64,000 bases of DNA, taken from Bacillaceae bacterium (GTDB lineage Bacteria; Bacillota; Bacilli; Bacillales; Alkalibacillaceae). Shown piece after piece: positions 24,871-34,890 of the stretch. The stretch spans positions 701,816 to 765,815 of the forward strand of contig JACDOD010000001.1 of the NCBI GenBank assembly GCA_017656265.1. The letters run 5' to 3'. Below the pieces are notes generated by a model. It ran no database searches, was not told the origin of the DNA, and was given only the letters and a program-made list of their open reading frames with translations. The position numbers and the translations under genes were made by a program. The stretch's first letter is position 1, and every line of letters starts with the position of its first letter.

Positions 24871-27396
24871 ATGTATTCAATTTCAGGGAAGCCGATTATT
24901 TATCGCTCAAGGTGCATTCAACTCTTAGCACGTGAATCCTATCGAAATATAACAATTGTAGAAGGTCCAGTTGGATATGGGAAAACAACGCTGATGGCCA
25001 TATGGGCAAAACGCTTGGCGGATGAGAAAAAAGTTGTGTGGCTGACCCTGAATGAGAAGGACAACAACATGAATCCTTTCCTTGAAAAATTGATTGAAGC
25101 ACTTCCTTTTCCCCAGGAAAACCTTCGTCACCAATGGCTAAACGAACTCAAACAAATAGAACCCAGTGAAGATCGACTCTCCTTTTCACTCCTTGATCAA
25201 ATCGTTCAAACTTTGAATGTCCAGGGTGAAATTCACTTGTTTTTCGACCAGTATGAACATATATACGAAAAGGATGTACATCTTTTATTCGAACATTTAA
25301 TCACTTATTCAGGTACCAACATACATTACTATTTTGCAAGCTCTGCCAAACTTCCCTTTCAAAATAAAAAGATTCAGTCTGATTCACTTACAATTACATC
25401 CGACCATTTGAAATATGATTTGCACGAAATTAAAGAATACATTGCACTCAAAATTGGCTGTCATCTTCATGATGCCGAGTTGCAGAAATTATATATGTTA
25501 ACGGAAGGATGGCCATTGGCTGTCAGCCATTATGTGTTTCTGTTAGACAAAAGCAGAGCTCAGCCCCATGATGAATATTCCGCCATGGATGCCCTACGAC
25601 ATGGGCTGCATGATCTCTTTTTGAATCAGATTTTTCTAAAGCAATCTCCTGCACTCCAACAGTTTATGCTCAACACGTCCATTCCGGATTTTTTCGATAC
25701 ACAGTTCAGTTATGTACTTTCAAAAGATAGTCAAAATAATAGTTATATCGAGCACCTGATTCAACAAAATTTGTTTTTGATGCAGGAGGACAGCCGAAAC
25801 TATAGATATCATCCATTGTTTGCCCATTTTTTACAACAGCGCCTGAAGCAATTTGACAGAGAGCAATTTTTAAACATGCATAAGCAATGCAGTGCATGGT
25901 TCCATGAACATGGTTTCCTGATTGAAGCTATGCAACATGCCCTCATGATTCCGGATTATGAATTGGCTTCCACATTGTTTCTGAAGGACATCGTTCATAC
26001 ATTCAGCCATCCGAACTCAAAACTGCTTCTGTCCCTGGAACAATTCCCAAGAACAGAAATAAACCGACGCCCTTCCATCGCCATGCTATATGCATGGCTA
26101 TTAACGGTTAACCAGCGATTAACGGCTGCAGAAACGGTACTCGATCAATTAGAGGCACACAGAAGTGAAGAAAACCTAGTCTTTGAACCCACAGGGGAAG
26201 ATCTCAGAGGATATATCGCAGCGATTAAATCAAGAATTTATTTTCAGCGCCGTGATACAGAAACAGGAATGGCCTATATGAAAGAAGGGAAATCAAGGTT
26301 AAATGGCCAGGGCTATTTATTTAGTTACGTAAATACGTTTGATAAACTGGAAAGCTCCCTGTTGAAAGGTTCCATCGGGCATTGGGGAGCGATCGACCAG
26401 GCCATTTACAGATGTAAAGTAGCTGAACCTTTATGGAAAGGTGTGAATAAGGGGTATGGGTTAATCCAAACTCTATTAGGTGAATGCTATTATGAGCGAA
26501 GGGTTTTCGATAAAGCAGAAAAACATTTATCAGCTGGAAGAAGAATTGGATTCGATCTGATGGAGACTGGCTTAATTTTGCCATCAACCCTTACACTTGT
26601 GCAGCTAAAGTGGACTAATGGAGAAAAACGCATAGCTCAAATTTTAATTGAAGAAACGAGAAACTTATTAACAGATGAAAAATCTCGGTTCACGTGGTCG
26701 ATCATGGATGCCTGTCAGGCGCGAATACATATGAAAACACAACAATTTCAGCATGTGAAAAATTGGATGAATCTCCAGTCGAATCAGATAGATGATATGC
26801 TGGATTTCAGATACTTTTATGAGTATTTGACCCTGCTTCGTGCGTATCTATACCTCCGCCAATTTGACCAGGGAATCTATTATGGTGAACGCTTATTACA
26901 CTATAGCCTGTCCTTAAATCTATACTATTATATAGCCGAAATTCACTTTTTGCTCAGCATTCTATATGAAAATCAGAGGCAACCGAGCAAAGCTGACCAC
27001 CATGTGAGAGAGGCTCTCGAAATCGGCAGACAGGAAGGATATTTTCAATTATTTCTAGAGGAATGGGAAATTGCTAAATCTATACTTGTAAGAAATGTAA
27101 AGTTTTTGAAGCCAATAAAAACCACCCTTCATCCTGAAGCTTCGGAATATTATCAGCAACTACTTACTTGCGGCAGTGAACACGACTATACGCATAACAA
27201 AATGCTTTATGCAAAAAGCAAACTAACACCAACAGAATATAAAGTTTTTCAGTTCCTAATTGAAGGGAAATCAAATGCTATTATTGCCGCGGAATTATCC
27301 ATCACCATTGAAACAGCGAAAACACATTGTAAAAACATTTATCGTAAACTTCACTTAAAAAGCCGAAAAGAAGTGTTTAAGTTATTTAACGATTGA
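24871..27396 (+). CDS. MalT-like LuxR-family regulator with STAND-type ATPase
   Basis: 841 aa. N-terminal NTPase with Walker A in VEGPVGYGKTTLMAIWAKRL and a downstream LFFDQYEHIYE as Walker B-like strand, a winged-helix part (EGWPLAVSHYVFLL), a long helical TPR-like domain at about 390-740, and a C-terminal LuxR helix-turn-helix (KLTPTEYKVFQFLIEGKSN ... TIETAKTHCKNIYRKLHLKSR). This is the MalT/large LuxR architecture: a ligand frees the ATPase and allows multimer binding to DNA. The start is ATG 24871, preceded by TGGAGGATAT; ATG 24856 lies in that site. Divergent from the giant surface-protein operon, its most likely target. Confidence 0.88.
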   Translation: MYSISGKPIIYRSRCIQLLARESYRNITIVEGPVGYGKTTLMAIWAKRLADEKKVVWLTLNEKDNNMNPFLEKLIEALPFPQENLRHQWLNELKQIEPSEDRLSFSLLDQIVQTLNVQGEIHLFFDQYEHIYEKDVHLLFEHLITYSGTNIHYYFASSAKLPFQNKKIQSDSLTITSDHLKYDLHEIKEYIALKIGCHLHDAELQKLYMLTEGWPLAVSHYVFLLDKSRAQPHDEYSAMDALRHGLHDLFLNQIFLKQSPALQQFMLNTSIPDFFDTQFSYVLSKDSQNNSYIEHLIQQNLFLMQEDSRNYRYHPLFAHFLQQRLKQFDREQFLNMHKQCSAWFHEHGFLIEAMQHALMIPDYELASTLFLKDIVHTFSHPNSKLLLSLEQFPRTEINRRPSIAMLYAWLLTVNQRLTAAETVLDQLEAHRSEENLVFEPTGEDLRGYIAAIKSRIYFQRRDTETGMAYMKEGKSRLNGQGYLFSYVNTFDKLESSLLKGSIGHWGAIDQAIYRCKVAEPLWKGVNKGYGLIQTLLGECYYERRVFDKAEKHLSAGRRIGFDLMETGLILPSTLTLVQLKWTNGEKRIAQILIEETRNLLTDEKSRFTWSIMDACQARIHMKTQQFQHVKNWMNLQSNQIDDMLDFRYFYEYLTLLRAYLYLRQFDQGIYYGERLLHYSLSLNLYYYIAEIHFLLSILYENQRQPSKADHHVREALEIGRQEGYFQLFLEEWEIAKSILVRNVKFLKPIKTTLHPEASEYYQQLLTCGSEHDYTHNKMLYAKSKLTPTEYKVFQFLIEGKSNAIIAAELSITIETAKTHCKNIYRKLHLKSRKEVFKLFND

Positions 27397-27397
27397 T

Positions 27398-27584
27398 ACA
27401 AACTATCCGAACGATATTCACCTGTCATGAGAATAAGTTCGGATAGTTTTACTTTGTCAATCTACTTTTGATTTTTCAGGCATTATCTTAACTTCCTCAA
27501 TTGCTCACCCCAGTATATGAGGTTCGTACTGTTCCCCTTGGATCTGCATATGTTATGTACGTATAATTTTCTGTCCAAGCATCT
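27398..27584. repeat. MITE-like repeat copy 2 (decayed)
   Basis: The core hairpin ACTATCCGAAC ... GTTCGGATAGT spans 27401-27450 directly after the regulator stop. The following bases CTTAACTTCCTCAATTGCTC ... GTACTGTTCCCC match the internal part of the copy at 29925. TTCTGTCCAAGC near 27570 looks like the remnant of the right end. It probably also works as a terminator between the two convergent genes. Confidence 0.65.
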
Positions 27585-29093
27585 TTACTCCACCCTAAAC
27601 TGCATCTCTACTGGGGTTTTCATCACTGCATTTTTTCTTGAGCGAACCTCTTTAATATAAAGGGTATAGGTTCCCGGTTTATATCCGCCCTTAGGTGGCT
27701 TAATAGCGATTTCATCTATAAGCGGAACTATTTGGATATCAACACGATTTAGCTGGCTATCTAAAATATAGATATTTTCACCATGAACGGAATTTGAATC
27801 TATGGGAATATTCATTTTAATTTTCCAGGTGTGAAAGGCATTCACTGTTCTTTTTGTTTCCCACTGTTGAAATTTCTTTAATGGTGGGAAGATAGCTGAC
27901 AATACCGGATCGTTCATACTGCATTTTCCTTCACATCCTTTATACCAGCTATATAATTTTACTGCCTGTTCAATATGTAATGAATAGTTGCGCTTTATAT
28001 ACAATATTTGCTGGTATAGAGACATGGCGTCAGATGGCAGTATGTCCCTTTCAAACCTCCCGTCCGCATAAATAACATCATTACCTTCTTTTCTCGGGTT
28101 ACTTATCTTTTCGCTCAACTGAAAACCTTCTTCAGCCATGTACAGAGCTGCTAATTGATTTCGCTTCCATGCTTCTGGAAAATACGTTGGATCTACGTTT
28201 CGCTCTCCAGGGTAGACCCCTAATTCCGGTGTTAACCCTGGCCGCTTAAACTGAACGTTGAACCAGTCGGTATAGCCAGAACCGGTCCTGGTTTCAACTA
28301 ATCGATATCCGCTCATTCTGGAATAGGTTTCTGCAATTCTCGTATCCCTTTCTATGAATTTGGGCTCAATGTTATAGTTCCAGTAGATGATCTGTCCTGC
28401 GGTATGATAGGCAAGTGTGATTTGAGGATCTAAGATATAGGTAAGATCCCGGACGGTCTGAACTTCTTTTGCCTGAAAAGGCCTGGTTCCTTTGTAATTT
28501 TTCCAGGATGGACGGGTGGCCTCAATCTCCTCCCAGCCGGCCGGGTATTGACGGTTCAGGTCAATTCCCTCTGCATTTGCTTTCCACCGTTTAAAATCTC
28601 TGCTTCCTTCGTTAAATTGAATGAGCTGCTGATGAACCGATTTTGGAAATGCACTCAGTCCCTTTTGCTGGAGGGTGACTCCATCGGGATTCACCATGGG
28701 CATCATCCAGATTGTAGTTTGATGCAGCAATTCCTTCAGATTATACCCCTGAATGTCACTCCCTGTCTGATATGCCTTTGCATATTCTTCGAGCATATTC
28801 ATCAGCAGGATGGTGGTCAGCCACTCCCTGGCATGGTGGGAGGCATTGTAAAAGACATGGGCGTCCCCATAACCTAGCTTCACCAGATATAAATGCCGTC
28901 CATATGGCGTTTTTCCTGTTTCAAATACTTCAATTAAGTCACCATATTCCTGATCTAAGAATCGTAAATCTTCCTGCATCATTTCATATGTATAGACGGT
29001 ATCCGTTTCTACGATTTTCTGGGCATGACCTGTAACAGGAATGCCTGTGAGAAAAAGAAGGATGGATGGTAATAGAATGAAAAGTTTCCCCAA
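27585..29093 (-). CDS. Secreted M14 zinc carboxypeptidase
   Basis: 502 aa. Signal peptide MGKLFILLPSILLFLTGIPV ... GHA. Zinc ligands are in the H-x-x-E of NASHHAREWLTT (about residues 88-93) and the His of LAYHTAGQIIYWN; substrate-binding NPDG follows at VNPDGVTL, with arginine and the catalytic Glu in LTPELGVYPG. The C-terminal 170 residues form an extra domain after the catalytic part, ending in a beta-rich piece (KPPKGGYKPGTYTLYIKEV). Resembles gamma-D-glutamyl-meso-DAP peptidases and other M14 enzymes that act on wall peptides or extracellular proteins. The start is TTG with AGGAGG 9 nt before. Alternative substrates cannot be excluded. Confidence 0.88.
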   Translation of the reverse strand: MGKLFILLPSILLFLTGIPVTGHAQKIVETDTVYTYEMMQEDLRFLDQEYGDLIEVFETGKTPYGRHLYLVKLGYGDAHVFYNASHHAREWLTTILLMNMLEEYAKAYQTGSDIQGYNLKELLHQTTIWMMPMVNPDGVTLQQKGLSAFPKSVHQQLIQFNEGSRDFKRWKANAEGIDLNRQYPAGWEEIEATRPSWKNYKGTRPFQAKEVQTVRDLTYILDPQITLAYHTAGQIIYWNYNIEPKFIERDTRIAETYSRMSGYRLVETRTGSGYTDWFNVQFKRPGLTPELGVYPGERNVDPTYFPEAWKRNQLAALYMAEEGFQLSEKISNPRKEGNDVIYADGRFERDILPSDAMSLYQQILYIKRNYSLHIEQAVKLYSWYKGCEGKCSMNDPVLSAIFPPLKKFQQWETKRTVNAFHTWKIKMNIPIDSNSVHGENIYILDSQLNRVDIQIVPLIDEIAIKPPKGGYKPGTYTLYIKEVRSRKNAVMKTPVEMQFRVE

Positions 29094-29177
29094 GCTGTTC
29101 TACCTCCTGTATGTCTGTATCTATCATTCTATTACAAGTATTCGTGTAATAAATATTCAATATATGGGTCGATATGC

Positions 29178-29207
29178 TTGTTTTTACAATTTTTTTATAG
29201 GTATAAT
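29178..29207 (+). promoter_or_regulatory. Probable sigma-A promoter of the histidine phosphatase gene
   Basis: TTGTTT (29178-29183) and TATAAT (29202-29207) are 18 bases apart, 54 bp before the ATG. Confidence 0.45.
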
Positions 29208-29260
29208 ATAAGCATATTTTTACATTTCTGGTATTTTAATAGGGGGAGAGATTTTAGAAG

Positions 29261-29863
29261 ATGAAAATTCTCATCATCCGCCACGGGGAAAGTGAAGCCG
29301 ATCTGCTTGATGTTCATGAAGGACGGGCTGATTTTCCGTTGACGGAAAAAGGAGTCCAGCAGGCTGAAAAAATGGCCCAATATGTACATAAGCATTTTCC
29401 TGAACTGGAAGAAGTATATGCAAGCCCATTAAAGCGGGCAGCGAAAACCGCTGAAATTTTGTCGGAAACAGTGAATATTCCGCTGACGTTTAAAGATGAT
29501 TTAATGGAAATGGATAACAGAAAATTAAAGGGGCTTTCCCGGGAAGAAGCCAGAAGACGATTTCCTGAACCGAAAAACCGCGCCCTCCATGAGCCGATTC
29601 CAGGGGGTGAAAGCTTAATTGAATTCCGGGCCCGGGCTGAGAAAGTATTCTCAGAAATCATGAAAGATGCCCGGGAAAAAGACAGATCCTTTATCAGCAT
29701 TGTTTCCCACGGGGGCACTATCTCACAGATTTTTCATCGCCTGTTTAATCTGCCATACCGAAAATACGGGTTTTATACAGGGGACACCGGAATGCATCTC
29801 ATTGAAGTCTCAAAACATGTCATCGTTCGTTTTATGAACAAGACGGAACATTTGCACTGGTAG
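29261..29863 (+). CDS. Histidine phosphatase family protein (phosphoglycerate mutase-like)
   Basis: 200 aa. The catalytic RHG motif is in MKILIIRHGESEADLLDV; the second Arg is in YASPLKRAAKTAEIL, the acid in MEMDNRKLKGL, and the second His in SIVSHGGTISQIF. This is the branch-1 histidine phosphatase fold, most likely a broad phosphatase and not a glycolytic mutase, as the mutase insert regions are missing. GGGGGAGAG lies before the ATG. Single gene between the M14 gene and a MITE copy. Confidence 0.88.
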   Translation: MKILIIRHGESEADLLDVHEGRADFPLTEKGVQQAEKMAQYVHKHFPELEEVYASPLKRAAKTAEILSETVNIPLTFKDDLMEMDNRKLKGLSREEARRRFPEPKNRALHEPIPGGESLIEFRARAEKVFSEIMKDAREKDRSFISIVSHGGTISQIFHRLFNLPYRKYGFYTGDTGMHLIEVSKHVIVRFMNKTEHLHW

Positions 29864-29924
29864 GCCAGTAACCCAGTATTTACATTTTGGTTTATGATCA
29901 GGAGGTATATTTCACAAAAAACGT

Positions 29925-30245
29925 GGCTGGGACAAAACTTCATAAGTAAATGAAATATCCGAACTATATTCAAACATCACATGAATTAGTTCGGATATTC
30001 TTTTACTTCGTCAAAATGCTTCGCTTTCCGCGGGCACGGCCTCAACTTCCTCGACAGCTCATCTATTCGCTGTCTGCGGGATTTTCGGCTCGTGCTGTTC
30101 CCGCGACGCACAGGACGTGCTAGTGTCGACGTTGGCCACAGGACGTGGCCGGTTTTAGTCGACCAGGAGTCTTCGCATTTTGACTACGTAATTTTCAGTA
30201 AAATTGTTCGGTTTTTCCACCGCTCATTTCTTTTTTGTCCCAGCC
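29925..30245. repeat. MITE-like repeat copy 3 (complete, 321 bp)
   Basis: Perfect 13-bp terminal inverted repeats, GGCTGGGACAAAA at 29925-29937 and TTTTGTCCCAGCC at 30233-30245. The core hairpin TATCCGAACTATATTCA ... TGAATTAGTTCGGATA lies at 29953-30000. The inner part is GC-rich with further dyads (GTCGAC pairs, GGACGTGCTAGTGTCGAC, GGCCACAGGACGTGGCC). It encodes no protein. The 440 bases between 29863 and 30307 hold only this element and its flanks. Confidence 0.85.
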
Positions 30246-30306
30246 TCGTTTTTTTATAGACATTCCTCCCCTGGTAATGGTTTTTCTTTTTTTAACATAG
30301 AAAAAC

Positions 30307-31998
30307 CTATAAATCATATTTCAGCTTATAAACCCTTGCTTCATAAGGTCTTAATTGGATGGAATCTATGGATTCTGTCACATCCACATGATAATTGCTG
30401 ATGAGGAGCTCCTTATGCGTAAAGGAAACCTCATCTGGCAATTTGAACTCGGGCTGGTTTTTGCTAAAATTTAAAATAACGAGGAGCTTCTGATTTCCTT
30501 CTGTTCTTGTAAAAGCATATATTTCTTCATGATCCGGCAAAATCAAGTCATACGTACCATAGATAAAAATAGGCATTTCTTTGCGAAGACGAATAAGTTT
30601 TTGATAATAATAAAAAATTGAATTCGAATCTTCCATTACCTTTTTCGCATTAATTTCCTTGTAGTTAGGATTTACCTTCATCCATGGACTTCCCGTTGTG
30701 AATCCAGCATGTTGACTGTCATCCCATTGCATTGGAGTTCTGGCATTGTCCCGGCTTTTCACATAGATACTTTTCATCACCTGTTCTGGTGACTTCCCTT
30801 CTTCCTCTACTTGTTCTTTGTACATGTTCAGCGTTTCAATATCCCTGTATTCATCAATGGAATCAAAGCAAACATTGGTCATGCCCAGTTCTTCTCCCTG
30901 ATAAATATAAGGGGTCCCCTTCAGGGTGAAAGACAGGGTAGCCAGCATTTTGGCTGATTCCTCCCGATATTCCCTGTCATTTCCGAACCGTGACACCATG
31001 CGGGGCTGGTCGTGGTTGTTGAAATAGACACTGTTCCAGCCTTTATTTTCAAGTCCTTTTTGCCATTTAGTCAGATTTTCTTTTAAGTCCTTCATGCGAA
31101 AAGGTTTCAAATCCCATTTGCCGCCGGGACCTGAATCCAGTTCCATATGTTCAAATTGAAATACCATATGTAATTCCCTGCGATCTTCCGAAGTGTACAA
31201 CTGAGCTTCATTTACCGTTACACCGGGCATCTCTCCAACCGTCATGACATCATATTTGGACAAAACCCGTTCATTCATTTCCTGCAAATAATCATGAATT
31301 TTGGGCCCATTCATGTAATACTCTGCTCCGGATACATATCTCTTTCCGTTAGGGTTGGGGGCATCGGGAAGTTCCGGAACCTTGGAAATAAAATTGATCA
31401 CATCCATGCGGAAACCATCGACCCCCTTATCCAGCCACCAGGTCATCATGTCATAGACTTCTTTTCGAACCTCTGGATTCTCCCAGTTTAAATCGGGCTG
31501 TTTTTTGCTGAACAGATGCAAATAATATTCACCGGTTTGTTCATCATACGCCCAGGCTGAACCCCCAAAAGCTGAGCTCCAGTTATTCGGCTCCTTACCG
31601 CCTTTCCCTGGATGCCAGATATAGTAATTGCGATAAGGATTATCCTTCGATTTTCTGGATTCCATAAACCAGTCATGTTCATCTGAAGTATGATTCACCA
31701 CCAGGTCCATCACTAACTTCATTCCCCGGCTATGGATTGCTTCGATTAATTCTTCCCAATCATCCAGCGTTCCGAATTCATCCATAATATCCCGATAATC
31801 ACTCACATCATATCCATTATCATCATTAGGAGATTGATAGACGGGTGACAGCCAGATCACATCCACCCCTAATTCCTTTACATAATCAAGTTTTTCAATA
31901 ATCCCCTGTAAATCTCCAATTCCATCTCCATTACTGTCGTTGAAACTGCGGGGATAAATTTGATAGACAACAGCTTCTTTCCACCAGGGTTTACTCAT
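30307..31998 (-). CDS. malL: Oligo-1,6-glucosidase (GH13)
   Basis: 563 aa from ATG 31998 (MSKPWWKEAVVYQIYPRSF), with AAGGAGGATC before it. Conserved GH13 regions: DLVVNHTSDEH, GFRMDVINF with the nucleophile Asp, VGEMPGV with the acid Glu, and NNHDQPR with the stabilising Asp. Length and motifs fit the Bacillus oligo-1,6-glucosidase; trehalose-6-phosphate hydrolase is the main alternative and is less likely because of the VGEMPGV region. No signal peptide: it cleaves alpha-1,6 links of isomaltose-type sugars in the cytoplasm. It follows the MFS carrier gene by 24 bp, so uptake and cleavage are coupled. Confidence 0.9.
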   Translation of the reverse strand: MSKPWWKEAVVYQIYPRSFNDSNGDGIGDLQGIIEKLDYVKELGVDVIWLSPVYQSPNDDNGYDVSDYRDIMDEFGTLDDWEELIEAIHSRGMKLVMDLVVNHTSDEHDWFMESRKSKDNPYRNYYIWHPGKGGKEPNNWSSAFGGSAWAYDEQTGEYYLHLFSKKQPDLNWENPEVRKEVYDMMTWWLDKGVDGFRMDVINFISKVPELPDAPNPNGKRYVSGAEYYMNGPKIHDYLQEMNERVLSKYDVMTVGEMPGVTVNEAQLYTSEDRRELHMVFQFEHMELDSGPGGKWDLKPFRMKDLKENLTKWQKGLENKGWNSVYFNNHDQPRMVSRFGNDREYREESAKMLATLSFTLKGTPYIYQGEELGMTNVCFDSIDEYRDIETLNMYKEQVEEEGKSPEQVMKSIYVKSRDNARTPMQWDDSQHAGFTTGSPWMKVNPNYKEINAKKVMEDSNSIFYYYQKLIRLRKEMPIFIYGTYDLILPDHEEIYAFTRTEGNQKLLVILNFSKNQPEFKLPDEVSFTHKELLISNYHVDVTESIDSIQLRPYEARVYKLKYDL

Positions 31999-32022
31999 GC
32001 TGATCCTCCTTTTTTTCATCCT

Positions 32023-33267
32023 TTATCCTGTTTCATCCTGAACGTGTTCACCGAGCGAAACGTAATATTCTTTTGTCAGAACAAGCCCGACTAGCCCGAT
32101 TACGATTAAAGCGGATCCCATTGTAATAAAACCGGTATAGACTCCAAAAAATCCGATTAATGCCCCGGCCAGCACGCTCGATCCTGTTTCTCCTACAAAA
32201 GCGATCGTGGACCAGGCACTGAATACTTTCCCCATCTGTTCTTCAGGAGTGAGACGCTGAATCATGAGAACCATTGGCAAATCATTCATGGCTTCAGCTA
32301 TTCCTGCCAACAGGGCCATCAACGCTGCCATGTAAAACCACGGGCTGAGTCCTGCAAGGGCAATAAACAAGCCCCAGAGCATCCAGCCTATAAATATATA
32401 TTTTTCATAGGATTTGATCTGGATCTTTCCCAGCCATACGGCTCCTGCGATATTCCCGATTCCCATCATTGTCATGATTAGCCCAAACCCTTTAGGTCCA
32501 AGGTTCCACACATGATCGGATATTTTTGGGAGGCCAATCCTTTCAATTCCCGTTAAAAACAATAATACCAGGCCAAAAAGCATGATAGACCAGAATAGTG
32601 GTTTGATTTTTCTCATAAAATGGAAGGTTTCGATGATTTCATTGAAAATCCCCTTATGATCTTCCGGGTGTTTTTGCGTTAATTCGAGTGAATAGATGGA
32701 TACAACCGATAAAACCAGCAAAATAAAAAATAGGATATAAATCGACATAGCTGAAATCCAGGCAATGAAAAACCCTCCTAAAGCTGGACCAATCGCCTTA
32801 CTTAACTGGGCACCGATCTGGAATACAGAGTTCCCCGATGGCCATTGTTCTGATGGAAGCACCTGCGGAACCATTGCCCGAATGGCCGGACTGAAGAAAC
32901 ACCTCAAGCTAACAATCGCAAATGCCGATAGAGCCAGAAACCAGACAGACAATAGCCCAAGCCAGTTGAGGATAGGTACAATGATGGTTACAACAGCAGT
33001 CAGACCATTACTGTACATCACTACTTTTTTTCGATTCCAGCGATCGGCATATGCTCCTCCAATTAATCCAAAAACAATATACGGCGAGGTAGCTCCTAAA
33101 ATAACCAGACCAGCAATAAATGCAGAATCGGTCAGATCATAAGCTAACCAGAAAAAAGCAATTTGAAATAAAACAAATCCAAAAGTAGTAAATGTGTTAG
33201 CTGCCAGGACAATAACATAGTTTCTCTGTGCCAACAGCTCCACATATTGTCCTTTTTTCATACTCAT
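32023..33267 (-). CDS. MFS transporter
   Basis: About 414 aa with 12 hydrophobic segments. The loop 2-3 motif GGAYADRWNRKKVVMYSN is the MFS signature, and a related one appears after helix 8. The sequence resembles the enterobactin exporter-like MFS_3/MFS_1 branch, often efflux. Start placed at ATG 33267 (MSMKKGQYVELL), for which AAGGGG is well spaced; ATG 33276 is possible. In one operon with the GH13 gene; the context suggests sugar transport but the family branch leans to efflux, so the substrate is open. Confidence 0.82.
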   Translation of the reverse strand: MSMKKGQYVELLAQRNYVIVLAANTFTTFGFVLFQIAFFWLAYDLTDSAFIAGLVILGATSPYIVFGLIGGAYADRWNRKKVVMYSNGLTAVVTIIVPILNWLGLLSVWFLALSAFAIVSLRCFFSPAIRAMVPQVLPSEQWPSGNSVFQIGAQLSKAIGPALGGFFIAWISAMSIYILFFILLVLSVVSIYSLELTQKHPEDHKGIFNEIIETFHFMRKIKPLFWSIMLFGLVLLFLTGIERIGLPKISDHVWNLGPKGFGLIMTMMGIGNIAGAVWLGKIQIKSYEKYIFIGWMLWGLFIALAGLSPWFYMAALMALLAGIAEAMNDLPMVLMIQRLTPEEQMGKVFSAWSTIAFVGETGSSVLAGALIGFFGVYTGFITMGSALIVIGLVGLVLTKEYYVSLGEHVQDETG

Positions 33268-33416
33268 CCAAAACATCCCCTTCTTCTTGTTGTCGTTTTA
33301 TTATAGAAGGGGATTGACCATTCAAAAATGGTTAATTTAATGTTTTTTAAAGGGGACAGACTCCAACTGTCTATTACTTTCTACTATTTTACTTATGTTT
33401 GGGACGAATCCCTGGT

Positions 33417-34829
33417 TTATTCGCCATTTCCAAACCAGATTTCACTTAATTCTTGAATACCCCTGACAATCTCTTCTTTTTTTAATCCGCCAAACCCCAA
33501 TAAAAAGACCGATCCGTTCAGAAAATTATTTTCTTTCTTAAACCACGACTCCGAAATCCGATAAACTTTGATGCCTTTTTCTCCAGCACGTTTCTCAAGC
33601 TCTTCTTCATTTGTAATGGATTTAATATGAAGCAAAATATGCAGCCCTGCTGGATGTCCTATGATTTCTGCATGATCTTTCATAAAAGTTTTAACCGCTT
33701 CTACTATTGTTTCATATTTTCCCTGATAAACTTTTCTCATTTTGCGGATGTGCTGTTCCCAGTGTCCATTTTTCATAAATCGCTCCAGCGTGTTTTGATC
33801 GATTCGGGATGTGGTCTGCTGATAGACATGAAAATGTTCACGATAGTGATTAGCCAGTATTTCTGGTAGTACGAGGTAGCCGATTCTCAGGGAAGGCAGC
33901 AGGGTTTTAAAAAAAGTTCCCATATAAATGACCCGATCTTTTTTATCAAGACTTTTTAAAGCAGGAATCGGCTGGCCGCTATAACGAAATTCACTCAAAA
34001 TATCATCCTCAATGATGTATCCTCCTTCTTTTTCTGCCCATTCCAACAGTTCAATTCTTTTCTGTATAGGCATCACCATGCCAAAAGGATAATGATGAGA
34101 GGGACTTGTAAATACGATATCTGGATGAGCTGAACGAATCACGGAAACATCAATGCCGTCATTCTGAATGGGAATAGGAAACACATGAAACCCTTCATCC
34201 TTAAATACCCTGGTCACCACATGATAGCCAGGCTCTTCCATCCCTACTGTTTCAGTATCATTTTTTAACATCTTGCAAAGCAGCCCGATTAAGTGCTGGG
34301 AATTCGCTCCTATAATGATTTGTTCTTCGGTGCATTGAATCCCCCGGATCTGGCGAATATACTTGACGATTTCATGCCTCAGCCCCCATTCTCCTTGAGG
34401 ATCACCATAAAAGTAAGCATCCTGCTCCTGTAAGCTCTGGTTATACAGCCGTCGCCAGACACTTAACGGAAAATGTTCCTGATCGATGTGATTGTCATTA
34501 AAATCAATCCGAAAATTTCTGGGATTTCCGTGAAATGCCGTGTCCTTTTTCTGAGGTAAAGGAATCGATTGAGAGAAAAAAGCTGTATTTAAATCCTCCA
34601 CATAATAACCGCTTCTCGGTTTGCTTCGTATATATCCTTCCGCAAGCAACTGGTCGTAGGCGGTTTCTACTGTGGTTTTGCTGATCTGAAGCTGCCGCGA
34701 TAAATATTGGATCGAAGGCAAACGGGTTCCCGCTTCCAGCATTCCTGACTGAATATCATGTTTGATATATTCATAGAGCTGCTGGTATAGAGGTGCGTCC
34801 TGATTAAACTGAATATGAAATTCTAACAT
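33417..34829 (-). CDS. MocR/PdxR-family transcription regulator (GntR HTH plus aminotransferase)
   Basis: About 470 aa. The N-terminal GntR winged helix is PLYQQLYEYIKHDIQSGMLE ... LPSIQYLSRQLQISKTTVETAYDQLLAEGYI; the rest is a fold-I aminotransferase with PLP lysine in MGTFFKTLLPSLRIGYL and the PLP-binding Asp/Tyr region VFTSPSHHYPFGMVMP. Such regulators sense PLP or amino-acid adducts. ATG 34829 has GCAGGTG before it. 150 bp upstream of the MFS gene on the same strand; it may control that operon, pyridoxal or GABA metabolism, or only itself. Confidence 0.88.
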   Translation of the reverse strand: MLEFHIQFNQDAPLYQQLYEYIKHDIQSGMLEAGTRLPSIQYLSRQLQISKTTVETAYDQLLAEGYIRSKPRSGYYVEDLNTAFFSQSIPLPQKKDTAFHGNPRNFRIDFNDNHIDQEHFPLSVWRRLYNQSLQEQDAYFYGDPQGEWGLRHEIVKYIRQIRGIQCTEEQIIIGANSQHLIGLLCKMLKNDTETVGMEEPGYHVVTRVFKDEGFHVFPIPIQNDGIDVSVIRSAHPDIVFTSPSHHYPFGMVMPIQKRIELLEWAEKEGGYIIEDDILSEFRYSGQPIPALKSLDKKDRVIYMGTFFKTLLPSLRIGYLVLPEILANHYREHFHVYQQTTSRIDQNTLERFMKNGHWEQHIRKMRKVYQGKYETIVEAVKTFMKDHAEIIGHPAGLHILLHIKSITNEEELEKRAGEKGIKVYRISESWFKKENNFLNGSVFLLGFGGLKKEEIVRGIQELSEIWFGNGE

Positions 34830-34890
34830 TGTCAACACCTGCTTTCGTCATTTTTTCCTTAGACTGTCCTTTAATCCTCATATATTCATA

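Noticed and set aside
33320..33400. Possible terminator or regulatory hairpin (GGGGACAGACTCCAACTGTC) between the MocR and MFS genes.
   Set aside because: Pairing is short and no T run follows on the minus strand; not enough to call a feature.
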